DNA of 64,000 nt, taken from contig VXAY01001307.1 of the NCBI GenBank assembly GCA_013399855.1, positions 998,389-1,062,388 of the forward strand, in the 5' to 3' direction. This document shows positions 25,601 to 37,168 of this stretch, piece after piece; the first letter of the stretch is position 1, and every line of letters starts with the position of its first letter. Position numbers and translations under genes: made by a program. The stretch is from Oxyruncus cristatus. Lineage: Eukaryota; Chordata; Aves; Passeriformes; Cotingidae. Below the pieces are notes generated by a model. That model worked only from the letters and a program-made list of their open reading frames with translations. It ran no database searches and was not told where the DNA came from.

Positions 25601-26381
25601 AGTGAGCATCCCAGACAGAGAGCAGGTCCCAAAGGCCTCGGTGACGTGTCTGTCTCACAGCCCCACCGGGGCCCCTCTGTGTTTGACAAAGGGCTCCTGT
25701 CCTCGAGTTCCCCGCTCTGGGAGGGACGAGCAGCGTGGGGAGGGGACATGGTTGCTGCAGAGGAAGGCTGGACTTCCAGGGCCTGTACTGCGAGGAGAAG
25801 GAGCAGGTCCAAGGGATGGACTTGGCAGGACTATTGCTGCTGTGCCTGGGTCCCACAGAGCAGGCAGGAGCTGTCCCCTCCCAGCAGAGCTGTGGGTGAC
25901 ACTGCGGTCCCAGACGGGTGCTGTCCATCACCCGGGAGCTGGTGTCCAGAACAGCAGCAGGTCTTCAGTAGCTAAAAACTGAGAGGCAGCTCCTTTTCTC
26001 CTAATTTAATCTATTTTTTATCAGTGGTGACTGTTTACATTTGTGCTGTCAGGCTGAAGGACACCACCAGCCCCTGTACAAACACTCTTGTGCTGGCTCG
26101 GGGAAACAGTCGCTACGTCTGGATGCCTTTGGGACCTTCCCAAATCCTTGTCAATTAGTGTCAGCAATGTTACCGGGCATGTTCCAGCAGCTGCCAGAAC
26201 TGCTGTCAGACAGCCCTGTGTGACAGGGTTTGAGCTTTATCCCATTGTGCAGGACAGTTGTTCCTCTCCCACTTCTTCAGACACTGTTAAGCAACCGAAA
26301 CCTGGATCCACCAGGTTACTGGGCACCTGTTTCTTTGCTGATTGCAGCTCTCACACGACACCTTTGTTTTCCCTTCACCAG

Positions 26382-26424
26382 GGTGAACCAACTTGTGATG
26401 CCACCAGCCTCTGTGAAAGTCTGA
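26382..26424 (+). CDS. SPNS2: SPNS2 terminal coding exon and stop
   Basis: After the acceptor ttcaccag, the first G completes glutamine from the previous exon. The exon then encodes VNQLVMPPASVKV and TGA at 26422-26424. This short tail is the recognised C-terminus of vertebrate SPNS2 (human has VNQLAMPPASVKV, from memory). The last residues V-K-V fit a class II PDZ-ligand pattern (hydrophobic-x-hydrophobic), though no partner is claimed. A consensus donor GTGAGT begins at 26429, four bases after the stop, so the exon probably ends at 26428 and the rest of the 3'UTR may lie in another exon. A stop this close to a junction would not trigger nonsense-mediated decay. Confidence 0.95.
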
Positions 26425-26428
26425 GACG

Positions 26429-28205
26429 GTGAGTGACCCAAACCAGCAACAGGTTTCAAAGCTGCCCCTGCGCTCCAAACCCCCTGCCCACCCATTGCTT
26501 CCCTCATTACTGGAGAGAAGCTTCCTTAGCCAGCCCTGGCCTGCACCTTTGCCACCTTCAGCCCAAAACAGAGATAACCAAGAACGGGGAAACCAGGGGT
26601 CACCTCAAATGTCCTTTGTGGCATCGAGCTGCTTTCAGAACCTGGTGCTCCCTTCTTTGGGCGGGTGAGACCAGGTAACGCCTGACCAGCAGCAGAACTT
26701 AGAACATACCTGGTGTTCACAAACCTCCTGCTGCCCTTCTCTGGCTCCAGCACCAGCTGCCTTCAAACCACCATTCTTAACATATTCCAGATTTTCTGCA
26801 CCGAATGTTTGCCGGCACCACCTGATCTTTCCTGTTGTTGCTGGACTGTCCCCACGGTGACCCTCGACCCAGGGTGACCACTCTGAGCCAGAGGGACCAT
26901 CCCCTTCCTGCTGCCCTCCCTTCCCCCCTGTGTCCTTGTTGTCCTTATCAGTCCCCCACAGCCACAGCGCTCGGGGTGACAAACACTTCCCAGCACTTCA
27001 CTGGGGCCTAAATTAATTACAGCGACTTTTTGAAGAGGAGATTTCTTTCCCCATAAATTAAATGCACTGAGAGACTAATCAGAACATCAGAGCTCAATAA
27101 GACACTTAAGAATTGGCCTTTTGAGGGAAAAGATTTCATACAATCTCTAGCACAGCAGATGTGTTACATCCACAGAGGGGAGCGGATTGTGGGATAGGGC
27201 TGCCAGGAGCTTGCAGGCTCTGGGCTGGATGTGTGGGCTGCATGTGTGCTCACACATTATTATTTACCAGTAGCTTTTAGATAAAAGTTTGGGGGTTGTT
27301 TTTTTTTCGTTTGTTTTGTTTTAAAAACAAAACCCTCAACAAATCCGGGAGGAGATACAAGATGGTGTTGCTGAGACTTGCCTTATAAAACAGTGACCAC
27401 TTACGTTCTGGGCACAGCAAGGTTTTTCACTGCACTTGCTTCTTTTTTGGTCTAGTTTTGTACAGGTTGAGATAAACCAGGCCATTGTCATAGGGAACTG
27501 TTCTGTAACTGAGCAGTCACTGATTTTTAAGGTCGGGGCAATTTCCTGCATAACATGGAGCACAGACCCTCTGACAGGAAATCCTGCAGTGAGAGGACTG
27601 GTTATCCCTGCCCTGGTTATCTTGAAAAACTGCTGGATAGGCCCAGTGTGCACGAGTGGCACCTCAGCAGGGAGGGAGGTGCTGATGTGGCTCCTCAAAG
27701 CCAACCTGGGCCACCAGCAGTGCCTGCTCTTCCCTGGCAGCAGCCAGAGCTGGGATTGTGCTGCTGGGATTGTGCTGCTGGGCCCTCCAAGGGACAGCAG
27801 GTTGGAAAATGACAATTTAAGGCACAAGGCAGTCCCACTTTTCTTCAATAAACTGAGGGGGTTAAAAACAGTCTAGCAAAAATATCCCTGTAATCTGCTG
27901 AGCTGCTTCATCAGGAACAGTTGTGCTCACACACCTGGCAAACAGGACATGGCTGATGCCCCAAAATACTGCAGACGGGAGCTACACCTGCTGCTGGTCT
28001 CCTGGAGGAGGTGTGTCCGGATCACAGGGCATTTGTTTCCCATCCCGAACAGCTACAGCACATCCCAAAGTGCTGCCTCCACCCTGGGGAGGCTTTGCTG
28101 ACCCCCCTTGCCCGGAGCTGGCCCTGCCCCAAAGCTGGGATACACCTTTACCAATCGCTCCCTGGGAGCTCCCCATTAACCCCCCCTTCCCTTCCCTGTC
28201 CCCAG
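26429..28205 (+). other. SPNS2: Probable 3'UTR intron of SPNS2 (or unspliced 3'UTR)
   Basis: The segment begins with GTGAGT and ends with a long pyrimidine tract (ccccccctt...ccccag) at about 28180-28205, a strong intron boundary pair. If unspliced, it would be 3'UTR ending at the AATAAA at 27847. An AT-rich, non-repeat block at about 27000-27140 resembles conserved non-coding sequence. No protein-coding exon was recognised. Confidence 0.5.
27847..27852 (+). terminator. SPNS2: Possible proximal poly(A) signal of SPNS2
   Basis: AATAAA, about 1.4 kb after the SPNS2 stop. It would be used only if the 26429 donor is skipped. The downstream GT/T-rich element is weak. Confidence 0.3.
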
Positions 28206-28718
28206 GTGCCACCGAAGGAAAGGACACGTGGACTCTGCTCCCACCACACCAACCTGAAGCTCGAAGCCCTTTCGTGCTGGATCCCAGTGGATCCTCCATC
28301 TCCACACCACCCCGAGGGGTTCTCCAGCACCAAATCCATCCCCCCACCCCACCCCAGCCTGCGGGGTCAGGCAGCAGGAGGTGAGCAGGGCAGCCGGGAA
28401 CGCGGGACCTGCTGCGGCGTGAGGACATTTGTTCCTCTCAGCACCAACAGCTGCACCCAAAACGTGCTGCCCGAGTGAGTGACTGTAGATCGTGTACATG
28501 GTTTTAGTTGTAGCCAATGAAGTCCACGTGGTTTGTAGGACTGGTGTCCTACGGAATGCTGCTGCTCTGCCGGCACTCCCACACCCACGGACTGCACTAA
28601 GCTGGGGACCCGTTCTGTACATCACCTTTGCTTTGACACTGAAGGCTCAACTCAGATTATTATTTTTTATTTAAATATGTCATAAGATGCTTTATCTCTG
28701 CTGAAGACATTAGATGAG

Positions 28719-28738
28719 ATATATATATATATATATAT
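28719..28738. repeat. (AT)10 dinucleotide tract
   Basis: Ten AT units in the presumed SPNS2 3'UTR, flanked by T- and A-rich sequence. Confidence 0.9.
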
Positions 28739-31336
28739 TTAGATAAACAGTTTTTATTTAAATGTTTAAAACCTGGAGCTGCCTGTGCAACCACAGCAGA
28801 CGTGAGCGACATCCACAGCTCTCCTTGTCTCAGTGCCCTGCTCTCAGGCCCTGCAAGGGCACCACGGGAAGAGTTCCAGTGGGTGACCTCCGGGCCACCT
28901 GAGGCTGAGCAGCGGGCAGAGGAGAGAGTCTCACTGCACTGGGAATGCTGGTGGTTGTCACAGGAAGGCCCAGTACGTTGGACAGAAATCCCTGCGGGCT
29001 CTGGAGTTTGCAAAGTGCTCAGTTCAGCCTTGCCGGGGAGGCCCACAGGCTTTTGAGATACCAAAACCCACCTGGCTGAACCGCTGTACCTTGGGCCTGG
29101 GAGTGCAATACTGCTGTGCCAGTGACCTCGTGCTTTGTTTACATGGTGCCATATCACACGGACTGTCAATGCTAATTCTCCCTGTCAGCGATCCAAAGCA
29201 GTGGCTGATACTCTGTTTCCCGGGAGCAGTGTTTGGGCTCCTGCACACCCAACCCGGCCCAGTCCAAGTGCTCTCCCTGGGGTCTCACCTGTACCTTCAC
29301 AAAGGTGTGTCTGAGGCGTTTCCGACAAGGCCAGGGTCTGAACTGGGCGAGTCTCAAGTGCAGGGACGTGCCACGGGGCCGCTTCACTGGGGTTTGTTTC
29401 CTTGTTTCCTGCACTTGGCCCCCACAAGCCAAACGGATGCGGTGCCAGGCGGGTGCTGCAGCAGTGTGGGGGAGGAAGGAGAGCACAGAGAGCACAGGCC
29501 CTGCCCAGCCAGGCTGCCTCACACAGGGCTCCGTGAGCTCCCCACTCCCTGTCTCTGCTCACCCCTGTCAGTTCTGATCCCCTCCAGTGCGGCCCCTCCT
29601 GTGCTCGTGGCTCATCGGGGGCTGCAGTTGGGTTCCAAGGAGGACTAAACCAGCTCAGGAAATGCCAGCCCGGGAGTGGATGGGGGTGAAGGCTGGAAGC
29701 TGCTGTCCTGGCTGTGCCACAAGGCTGCCCAGAGACACAGGAAGATCCTGTTGGTAAATCTGTGTTTACCTCGCATTCCCTTCCAGGACGTGCTGGGACC
29801 TCCAGCACAGCCTTGCAGTGGGAATGGGTGTGATTCCAGGTGCTCACCCCACAGCCAGTCCCTGCCCAGGCAGGTTCCAAAGGTGACTCCTGTCACCCCA
29901 TGAGCCTTTCCCCCTCCTCAGACCCTGCAGGACTCCTCTGCAAAGGCTCTGTCACCTGAAACCCCTTAACAACAGCTCTAAGATTTAGCTAAAGAACCAG
30001 AGCAAGAAGTGTTCCTCGAGTGCCTTCGCATCCTCTGGAGAACAGCAAGTGGGTGCTAGGAATAACAAAGCAAAGCAAATCCCAAACAATGCTTCACTTC
30101 CCACCTCGTGCCACTGTTTACATTCGTAGGGGAAGCGAGGCCTGTGTAGTGTGGGAGCCAAACTGTTGGCTTTAAAGGCACATGAATTTCTGATTCCCGT
30201 TACGAAATTCCTCGTTTAAGCTGTTTAAAAAGAAACAAAAAGCAACCCAACAATCAGTCATTTCAACTCGGAGACCAAAGAAGATTAACCACATTTCTGA
30301 AATTGCTTTTCCAATAGGCTCCCTCTGTTGTAGCATTTGCTGTCAACAAAACGAAACATTCCTGCTAAAGGTTCAGAGATTAGGAATTCTCCTTAAACTT
30401 AATTCTCGGGAGTCAGCCATGACAAGGGAACTGAAGTGGTTTGTAGTGCCCTTGTCTGTGACAGACCCTGGTCCCTGTCACAGCTCAGTGCTGGTTTTAT
30501 CTTCTGAAGGAAATGCTGTGGGCTCTGTGGAACAAGAGGGAAGGGAGCAAGCAAGGGAGGCAGAAATGAGTCTTACCTGCACCAAGGGATCCCTGAATCC
30601 CTGCTCCCACATGTTCCAGGCTAGGAGAGGGAGGCTCAGGCTCCTCCCAGTTCCCCATGGTCTGTGGCACCTACAAAGTCAGGTCCTTGCTGTGTTCACT
30701 CCCCAGGGAGGCTCCAGGCTGCCCTCAGTGAATCACGAGGGTCTTCTTCTCCTCCACTTCGTAAAGGGGATTTTTTTAAAGCATTAACTGCCCCCCACCC
30801 CCAGCTGATCCTGCACTGGCACCGCTGCCCAGGCAATGGTTTGTACACAGTGAGGGGAACTGAGGCAGTGGGAACTGCCCAGAGAGGCAAGAAAATAACC
30901 CAGAAGGCAGCAAACTGCCAACCTAAGTGGCTCCAGCTGCCATCTCTCCGAGGGCAGGTCTGGGTGGCCCCAGGAGCCTCTCCCCTTTCAGACTGGCCAA
31001 GGGAGACCCTCAGGGTGAGACTAAACCCCCCAAATGACTGGCTGTGCTCTGGGAAGCAGAGTTCTCTTGGCACCCTCCGTCCCAACTGCTTGTTTTCTTC
31101 CCCATTTGCTTTATTGTTTGGTAAACCAGCACTTACAATCACTTTTACTATGTGATGTATGGGAGTATTAGTATATTTTTCTTGTTATACAAGGGAGGAG
31201 TATAAAATAGTTTTCTGATTTCTTTCAGAAGCAAATGACTATTTTATTTTTTAAGAGCAATTGATTGTGAATCTCAGAGTATAAAAAAAAAAAAGAAGAT
31301 AAATAAGCCAAATATATACCTTTATGTAAATTAAGA

Positions 31337-31342
31337 AATAAA
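31337..31342 (+). terminator. SPNS2: Distal poly(A) signal of SPNS2
   Basis: AATAAA inside an AT-rich stretch, followed 20-40 bases later by a T/GT-rich element (ccttttcttgtgtc). Cleavage would fall near 31355-31365. This is the strongest plus-strand poly(A) context between the SPNS2 stop and the convergent MYBBP1A 3' end. Confidence 0.55.
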
Positions 31343-32119
31343 AGTATTTAAAATGTACCTCCTGGCTCCTTTTCTTGTGTCACCTCTTGGCTGTGCAATC
31401 CTGTGGTTGCTGGGCTGATCCCTGGGACAAGGAACACACAGCCACCAGGAACACTTGGGTGTGGATGGTGAAGGACTTACAAGCAGTGACACACACACAG
31501 GGGTGGCTGAGGCTCCCCTGACCAGCTGGGAGAGACCCACCCACAGCACCCCCTTCAGTGTCCTTTTCCTTCAGCACAGGGCAAGTGTCCAGGCCAGGAC
31601 ACCCCTAAAGCAAAGGACCTGTCACTGAAACCACCCCCCACCCCCCCCCTTTTTGGCAGTGCTGTCTCAGGGCTTTCAGCTTAATCATCCTGTGTCAGTG
31701 ACTTGATTAAGCATAATTTTATAAATCCTGATGTTCCAGCAGATGGGCTCTGAAGCTCAGCAGCTTTAGCTGGGTTTGGGTCATGGACATACCCATGTGT
31801 GTGCACCCACACCCCCTCCCCCCTTCACAAACCCTGGCTCTGTAGAGCCACCAAGGCCACCCACACTCCGACAAACAACAGCCTCATGGGCTGGCACCCC
31901 CAGGGGTGACACCCTGACCCTCTCCCACACCTGCTGGGCAGCACCTCATGGAGCCCAAGCTGGTGCTGCTGTGTCCTGGTGTCTCTGGTGCCTTTACCAT
32001 TGTTGTAACAGAGGTGCTGACTGCATGGCAACCTCTCCTGAGCAACTCCGGCACTGCACCCATCTCCCGGTGTCCCTGGCAAAATCTCTGTATGACACAT
32101 GGGACTGTACTTAAAAAAA

Positions 32120-32312
32120 TCACAGAATCACAGAATGGGCTGGAGGGACCTTAAAGCTCATCCAGTTCCAGCCCCTGCCATGGGCAGGGACACCTTCCAC
32201 CAGCCCAGGTTGCTCCAAGCCCTGTCCAACCTGGCCTTGGACACTTCCAGGGCTGGGACAGCCACAGCTTCTCAGGGCAACCTGTGCCAGGGCCTCACCA
32301 CTCTCTCAGGAC
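32120..32312 (-). mobile_element. CR1 LINE 3' fragment
   Basis: The plus strand begins with the CR1 tail (tcacagaatcacagaatgg), then gctggagggaccttaaagctc, ccctgccatgggcagggac, accttccaccagcccagg and gacagccacagcttctc. This is the reverse complement of a CR1 3' end. The tail is well kept, so the copy is probably not among the oldest. Confidence 0.9.
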
Positions 32313-34390
32313 TCCACATCCCTCCCTGGAGCTCACTGCCCAGGGCCTGTGGCTGTTTTCTTGCACCCCGAAGAACCCTCGAGCTCTTCTCACTGCCAAA
32401 GAGCTCCGGACAGCTGAAAAGAAAAGGCTTCATTAAAATCAAAGCATGCTCTGTGCCCTGAAGTCCTGGAGGTCGGGCAACAGACAGGACATGAAATCAA
32501 GCAAAATGGAACCTCTGTGATAGTTAAAAGGCACAAATAAGTGCTGGTGCAACAGGATTTGACTTGGTGGATTAGCGAGTGCTTTCTCTGAGCTGTGCAG
32601 CAAAGCCAGCCTACAGCCAGGTAATTTAATTGGCAAGAGTTGTTAGTGAAGCAGGACTCTCACCGTGCCCTGCAGCTCTCCTGTCCCCTCTGCCCTTGCC
32701 TGGAGGCACTGGAGACTGAGCACACCATGGCCACGGCGAGGCAGAGGTCAGTCACCTCTGCAGCTCAGCCACTGACATCTGGCACTGCCCAGCTGCCACC
32801 CCTCTGTCACAAACAACAGCTGGCACTGCTTTAACCTTGGGCTTTGCCCTTCCCAAAACCAGTGACGAGCTGATCCACATGAACTCTTCACCACAGTGAC
32901 CCTGGCAGGTATCCCAGAGCAGCTCAGCCCGGCTCCATGGCCTCAGCTCACTCCTGGGGGCAAGGGCTTGCCCAGAGCAGTGGCCACAGCAGGAGTGTGG
33001 TGGCCCTGGGTGCCACACACGTGCTCTCTGGAAGCAGGTGAAGGTTCCCTCCCTGAGCTGCCTGGAGAGAGCCCCCTCATCCAGCTCCCTCCCCAGCTTC
33101 CCTGCCTGCTATTCCTCCCCTAGTTCTGCATAGCAGTGCCACAAAGTCCCAGAGTGTCCTACCTGGAGGAGCAGAGAAGGAAAGGGATCATCAGACCTGA
33201 GCCCCTGCTCCCCTCTGGAGCACTGCCCAGGACAGCCCTGACCTGCGGCCTCCCGTGCACCGCATTTGCATAACACAGGAAAAGGCATCACTGCGGGGAC
33301 AGCTGGAGGGGCTTAGCCGGGATTGAGGTTTTAACCAGGCAATGAACCAGCTTTCAGCAGTAAATGGCAGAGGCAGGGCAGCGTCCCCAGTGCCCACAGG
33401 CCCCTTTGGAGCACAGGGCCTTTCTCCCGGAGACAGGATTGGCAGTAATTGGCAACACCTGCCTGGGAACCAAGACCTGCAGCTCTCCTGCAGGCTGCAA
33501 ACAGCAGCTCTTGCAGTCCAGATCCTACAGCCACCTCCAGATGAATAAGGGGTTTGGGAGAAAAGGTTCAGCAGGACGAGTCCAGTCCTAAACTGCTCCG
33601 CTGGAGCACCACAGAGATGCAGGGACCAGCCACCTCCCTGAGGGTCTGGTCTGCACTGCCCTGGTCACACCCCAGCAACCCGAGTCTCCATCCTGTCTGG
33701 GGACCTCTGCGAGCCCTGCTGAGGCTGGAGGCCAACAGTGAGCAAGGTGAGGCTGCCCTTCACCTCCGGCCCCAATCTGGGCCACTACCTGAAGGGTGCT
33801 TGACTTGCAGAGTCCAGAGCCAGCCAGCTCCTCCTCACCCAGGAGCTGCATCCTCCAAGGCAACACCACAGAGCTCCTCAGTCCTGCCTCCCCCGAGAGC
33901 TGGAGGAAGCCGGCTGTGGAGGCAGGAGGGACATTCTCTGCTGAGCCCTGCCAGCCAGTGGGCACAGGAGCTCCAGCCCTCACCTGCTGCCCACAGGAGC
34001 CAGTGCACTCCTGGATGTGCAGCAGAGCCTGTGGGATCTCTGCTGGGACAGGGGAAGGGGGAGCTGCACCTACGCTGGGTCTGCAGTGGGCAGTGCCTGT
34101 GTCCCTGCCAGCTGCTGTCTCACAGGGACTCCCGTGCCATTTGAGAAGAGAATCACTGCAAAGGCAGATAAATAAATAGCCACGGGCAAACACAGCCCTT
34201 TGCAGCTCTTCTCTCATTCCCTCCAAAAGCAACATGACATTTCCAGTGCCCTTATCTCTGCCTGGTGGTACAGACCCACCTGCGGGACGAGAGCTGAAGG
34301 CACAGCAGGCACAGCCCTGCTCCAGGCCCTTCCCTCTGCCAGGAGCCAGCACCAAACTCCTCTGCAGGAGGGAGGAGAGCCCCGGGGCAT

Positions 34391-34470
34391 TCACAGAAAC
34401 ACAGAATCACTGAGGTTGGAAAAGAGTTTTGAGATCTTCGAGTTCAACCACCTGACCCAGCCCTGCTCCC
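34391..34470 (-). mobile_element. CR1 LINE 3' terminal fragment
   Basis: The sequence tcacagaaacacagaatcac, tgaggttggaaaagag and ttttgagatcttcgagttcaacc is the reverse complement of the last ~80 bases of a CR1, a very short 5'-truncated insertion. Confidence 0.8.
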
Positions 34471-35355
34471 TCAGATGCCAGGAGAGGAGTCAGGGCCAGG
34501 CCTGCAGGAGCAGGGTGGTCAGCGGGTGGGGGCAAGGAAGAGAGGGAGGAGGTTTTGGAGGCAACTACAACATAAGCAGTATTTCAAACACTTTGAGACT
34601 CAGCTCTCAGCAAGAACCAGGTACCCAACACATGGGAGAACTTGCTCCTGGTGCTCTCCAAAGGGGTGACAGCATTCCGGCAGTCAGGAAGGAGCCTGGG
34701 GATAAATAAGCAGGTGCAGTTCCAAGCAGCCACCTTCCCAGACTGTTTGCTGTAAGCCTGCTGTTCCAGGTGCCCTGCATGGCTGCACACAGGCTGCTGG
34801 CCTGGCAGAAAGGCCAATCAATCAACCATTTCAATTGTTTCACTGATTTATTGGTGTCCCTGCGCTACCACAGGGGCCGCGACCCCTCCTGCACCCAGCA
34901 GCAAACAGGCAAGAAAACCAGACGATGGTAGTTACTGACAACACCAGAGTGGCCAAACTGGCAACATCTGACCCCAGAGTTTGCTTGTGCAAACCCCTTT
35001 AAGCCCAGACATTTCAGAGGCTGCATCTCCCAGCCTGGAAAAGCTGTGAGCCCTGCTGGGCCCAGGCAGGACAGCAATGAGCCTTTAGGAGCTGCTTCTG
35101 ACCCTGACACACAGCTATGACCACAAGTCTCAGCAGTGCCAGCACACCTCCCCCAGCTCCCCAGGGAATCCAAACCAGCCTCACTTCTGCCTTTGGAAAT
35201 CATGGAGACAGGAGACAGGCTGTTTGGCACTGCCAAAGAGAGTGGGCATCTCCAGGAGCCTGAAGGATAAACAATCTCCTGAAGCTCCCTGAGCTCTAGG
35301 CTGAACCCTCCACACAAGCCAGACCCGCAGCTTTAGAGCTCAGCATCATGGAAGG

Positions 35356-35361
35356 TTTATT
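35356..35361 (-). terminator. MYBBP1A: MYBBP1A poly(A) signal
   Basis: AATAAA on the minus strand, about 100 bases after the MYBBP1A stop. It is followed by a GT-rich element (ggcttgtgtgg, near 35315-35325). The short 3'UTR ends near 35335-35345. Confidence 0.7.
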
Positions 35362-35460
35362 TAAAAGTCATGGAGGGCATAAAAACTATAGTTATAAAAC
35401 ATATTACAACAGTCTACTGAGCCATGCTAGCCGTGCCAGGCCTGGGTGAGTCCATGGAGT

Positions 35461-35995
35461 TTACTCCTGCAGCACTGCAGTTTTTTTCTCTTTTCTTTTC
35501 TTCTTGGCTTTGTCCTGGTTCTGCTGGTTGGCTTTGCCCTGCTTCTGCTGGGTCTCCTGGAGGACACTCCCCTTGGGTTTCTTTGCAGCTGGAACCTGCT
35601 CAGCTTCATCACCTGCCTCATGTTTTCTTTTTCTGTTTTTGTTTTTCCTCTTCTTCTTCTTTTTCTTGTCAGCCACAGCATCTCCTCCATTAACAGCAGG
35701 GAGGGCCCCATCGCCCGCCTTTGCCACTCCATTCTCCCTGACCCCTTTGCTGGGATTCTTGTGTTTGCTGCCACCAGGCATGAGGCCTTTCTTCTGCTTG
35801 GAGGTCTCTGTTCCCAGGGGCTGCTCCTCTGGGGCTGCTGGTTCTCCATCTTCAGCTGGTGCTACCCCGTTCTCCGGAGTGCCTTTCTTGCGATTCCTGC
35901 GTTTCTTGGTCTCTGGCAGGAATCCTTTCTTCTTCCTCTTCAGCGGCTCCGTGTCCTGCACAGGCTTACTGGCTATCTTGTCTTTCTTGGGCTTC
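35461..35995 (-). CDS. MYBBP1A: MYBBP1A terminal coding exon, lysine-rich nucleolar tail
   Basis: After the acceptor ttctctctgcag, one base completes a threonine codon. The exon then encodes 177 residues and stops with TAA at 35463-35461. The motif KRKKKGFLPETKK (residues 19-31 of the exon) is a landmark of vertebrate MYBBP1A from memory, followed by a PAEDG.PAA segment also seen in human. MYBBP1A is a nucleolar HEAT-type protein related to yeast Pol5. It binds Myb, p53 and PGC-1alpha and acts in ribosome biogenesis and stress signalling; its basic tail carries nuclear and nucleolar targeting signals. The tail here is rich in K/R runs (about residues 107-123 and 164-172) and holds an internal duplication, listed separately. 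It is shorter than the human tail and ends VLQE. Confidence 0.9.
35707..35931 (-). repeat. MYBBP1A: Internal protein repeat in MYBBP1A tail
   Basis: Exon residues 22-50 and 68-96 align without gaps at a 46-residue period, with 17 of 29 positions identical. Both copies share KKG, a proline three residues later, then K..N..KG..ENGVA.A.DG. At DNA level the copies are at 35931-35845 and 35793-35707. This suggests an in-frame duplication of a 138-base unit within the terminal exon. Confidence 0.8.
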
Positions 35996-37168
35996 CTGCA
36001 GAGAGAACGCCAAAAATCAAGAGCAACTCAATTTACAGCCAGGGAAGAGTGTGATCCATGTGACAGGCAGTCCCTGAAGCACAGGGGAGGTGCAGGACGC
36101 ACGGCGTGCTGCGAGGATGGGTGTTATCCCTGGAGGTGTTCCTGAGCCTGCACAGGGACTGAAAGGAACAGCAGGAGCTGGACCACGACCGACCAAAGCA
36201 CGTGGAGATGTGAGGAAGAACCCCCATTCCATGGTCATGCTGCACTTACCTCCACCTCGAGCACACCTGCCTGTGGCCCCGTGCAAGGCTACTGAGACAC
36301 TGTCTGTCTGTCCCAGGTGACAGCCCAGCACGGCCTTCACTGTGCTAGACAATCCCAAGAGGTCTTCCAGCAGAACCTCCAAGAGCCCATTCCAGTTCCA
36401 TCAGGGCAGCCTTTGTGTGCCTGCACGGCAGCCAGTGCTGCTGCTGTTCTGACAGCAACTGCCCCAACCAGCCAGCCTGTGCTGCTGTGCACCAGCTCAG
36501 GGCCCAGAGAGGGGGCCCAAAAATGACCCAGGCTCTAATTCCACGGCCTGGTTTTCAGTGTGAAGCACTAAAGCATAATCACTGAATGCTCCTCAGCTTC
36601 CAGAGCTGCAAGGCACCCACTCCAAGAGCCAGGCTGGGGATCCCTGGAGGGGAATGAAGGTCCTGGCATATGCTCTCTGGTATCCAGTCACTTCCCAGGG
36701 CAGCTATTCATTCCCTCCAGCCTCACATCTGCAGAATTAATCCACACTGATGTGATGGGAGCTTAGTGACTCGTCCTGGCCTAGAAATTTTCTCTGCAGC
36801 TTTGGCTCTGAAGCCAGGCTGCCATGTGGGACTGCTGCAAGCAGGGACTGTCCTTGGGTCATCAGCTGTCAGCTGTCTCTGCTGGCAGATATCAAACATA
36901 TCACACGTGCTCACAACCCTTTCCCAAAAAGGACCAATGCCAAGCATGTAAGCACATGGAATAACGAGCCCAGTATTATTCCAAACAAGCAAAACAAGAA
37001 GCGTCTCTACCCCACCAGCCCAGGAGCTCCATTTAACTCAAAACTCCAGCCTGAGCTCCCTGCCTTGACTTCCTCTCTCTTCCCACCTGCCCACACCAAC
37101 AGACAGAAGCAGGACAGGCAGGGAGGCCCCCAGACAAGCCCAAAAGCTGGAATTCCCAGCCCACATAC
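35996..37168 (-). other. MYBBP1A: MYBBP1A intron, 1.2 kb
   Basis: It begins GTATGT on the minus strand and ends CTCTCTGCAG. Nothing else was recognised in it. Confidence 0.85.

Larger units (their letters stand above)
12005..26381 (+). other. SPNS2: SPNS2 intron, 14.4 kb
   Basis: The intron starts GTGAGT and ends TTCACCAG. It contains the candidate alternative last exon at 12575-12641, an LTR-element fragment at about 18.8-19.2 kb, two sense CR1 fragments at 19.4 and 20.5 kb, a (CAG)9 tract, a C12 tract and an AT-rich unique block with a perfect small hairpin near 23.6 kb. A 14.0-14.8 kb stretch is moderately GC-rich. No other convincing exon was seen among the many short frames. Confidence 0.8.
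28206..31360 (+). other. SPNS2: Probable SPNS2 3'UTR exon
   Basis: It follows the strong acceptor at 28205 and runs to shortly after the AATAAA at 31337. The block at about 28450-28700 and the AT-rich block at 31130-31340 are repeat-free and UTR-like. An (AT)10 tract lies at 28719-28738. The open frames in the segment are short and have no known domain. The extent is inferred from splice and poly(A) signals only; the 3'UTR could end earlier at a non-canonical site near 28.7 kb. Confidence 0.45.
31361..35335. other. Intergenic region between convergent SPNS2 and MYBBP1A
   Basis: About 4 kb of GC-rich, gene-free DNA between the two inferred 3' ends. It holds CR1 fragments at 32.1 and 34.4 kb and a C-rich run near 31635-31650. 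Long frames on either strand, including one of 268 codons on the minus strand, have no recognisable domain or splice context and look like chance frames in GC-rich sequence. Confidence 0.65.

Noticed and set aside
29185..29880. 231-codon minus-strand open frame
   Set aside because: Lies in presumed SPNS2 3'UTR, low-complexity composition, no recognisable family.
33588..34394. 268-codon minus-strand open frame in the intergenic region
   Set aside because: GC-rich sequence with few stops; no domain, no splice context, and an equally long frame on the other strand.
35504..36145. 213-codon plus-strand open frame
   Set aside because: It is antisense to the MYBBP1A terminal exon; its F/L-rich translation mirrors the lysine-rich codons of the real gene.
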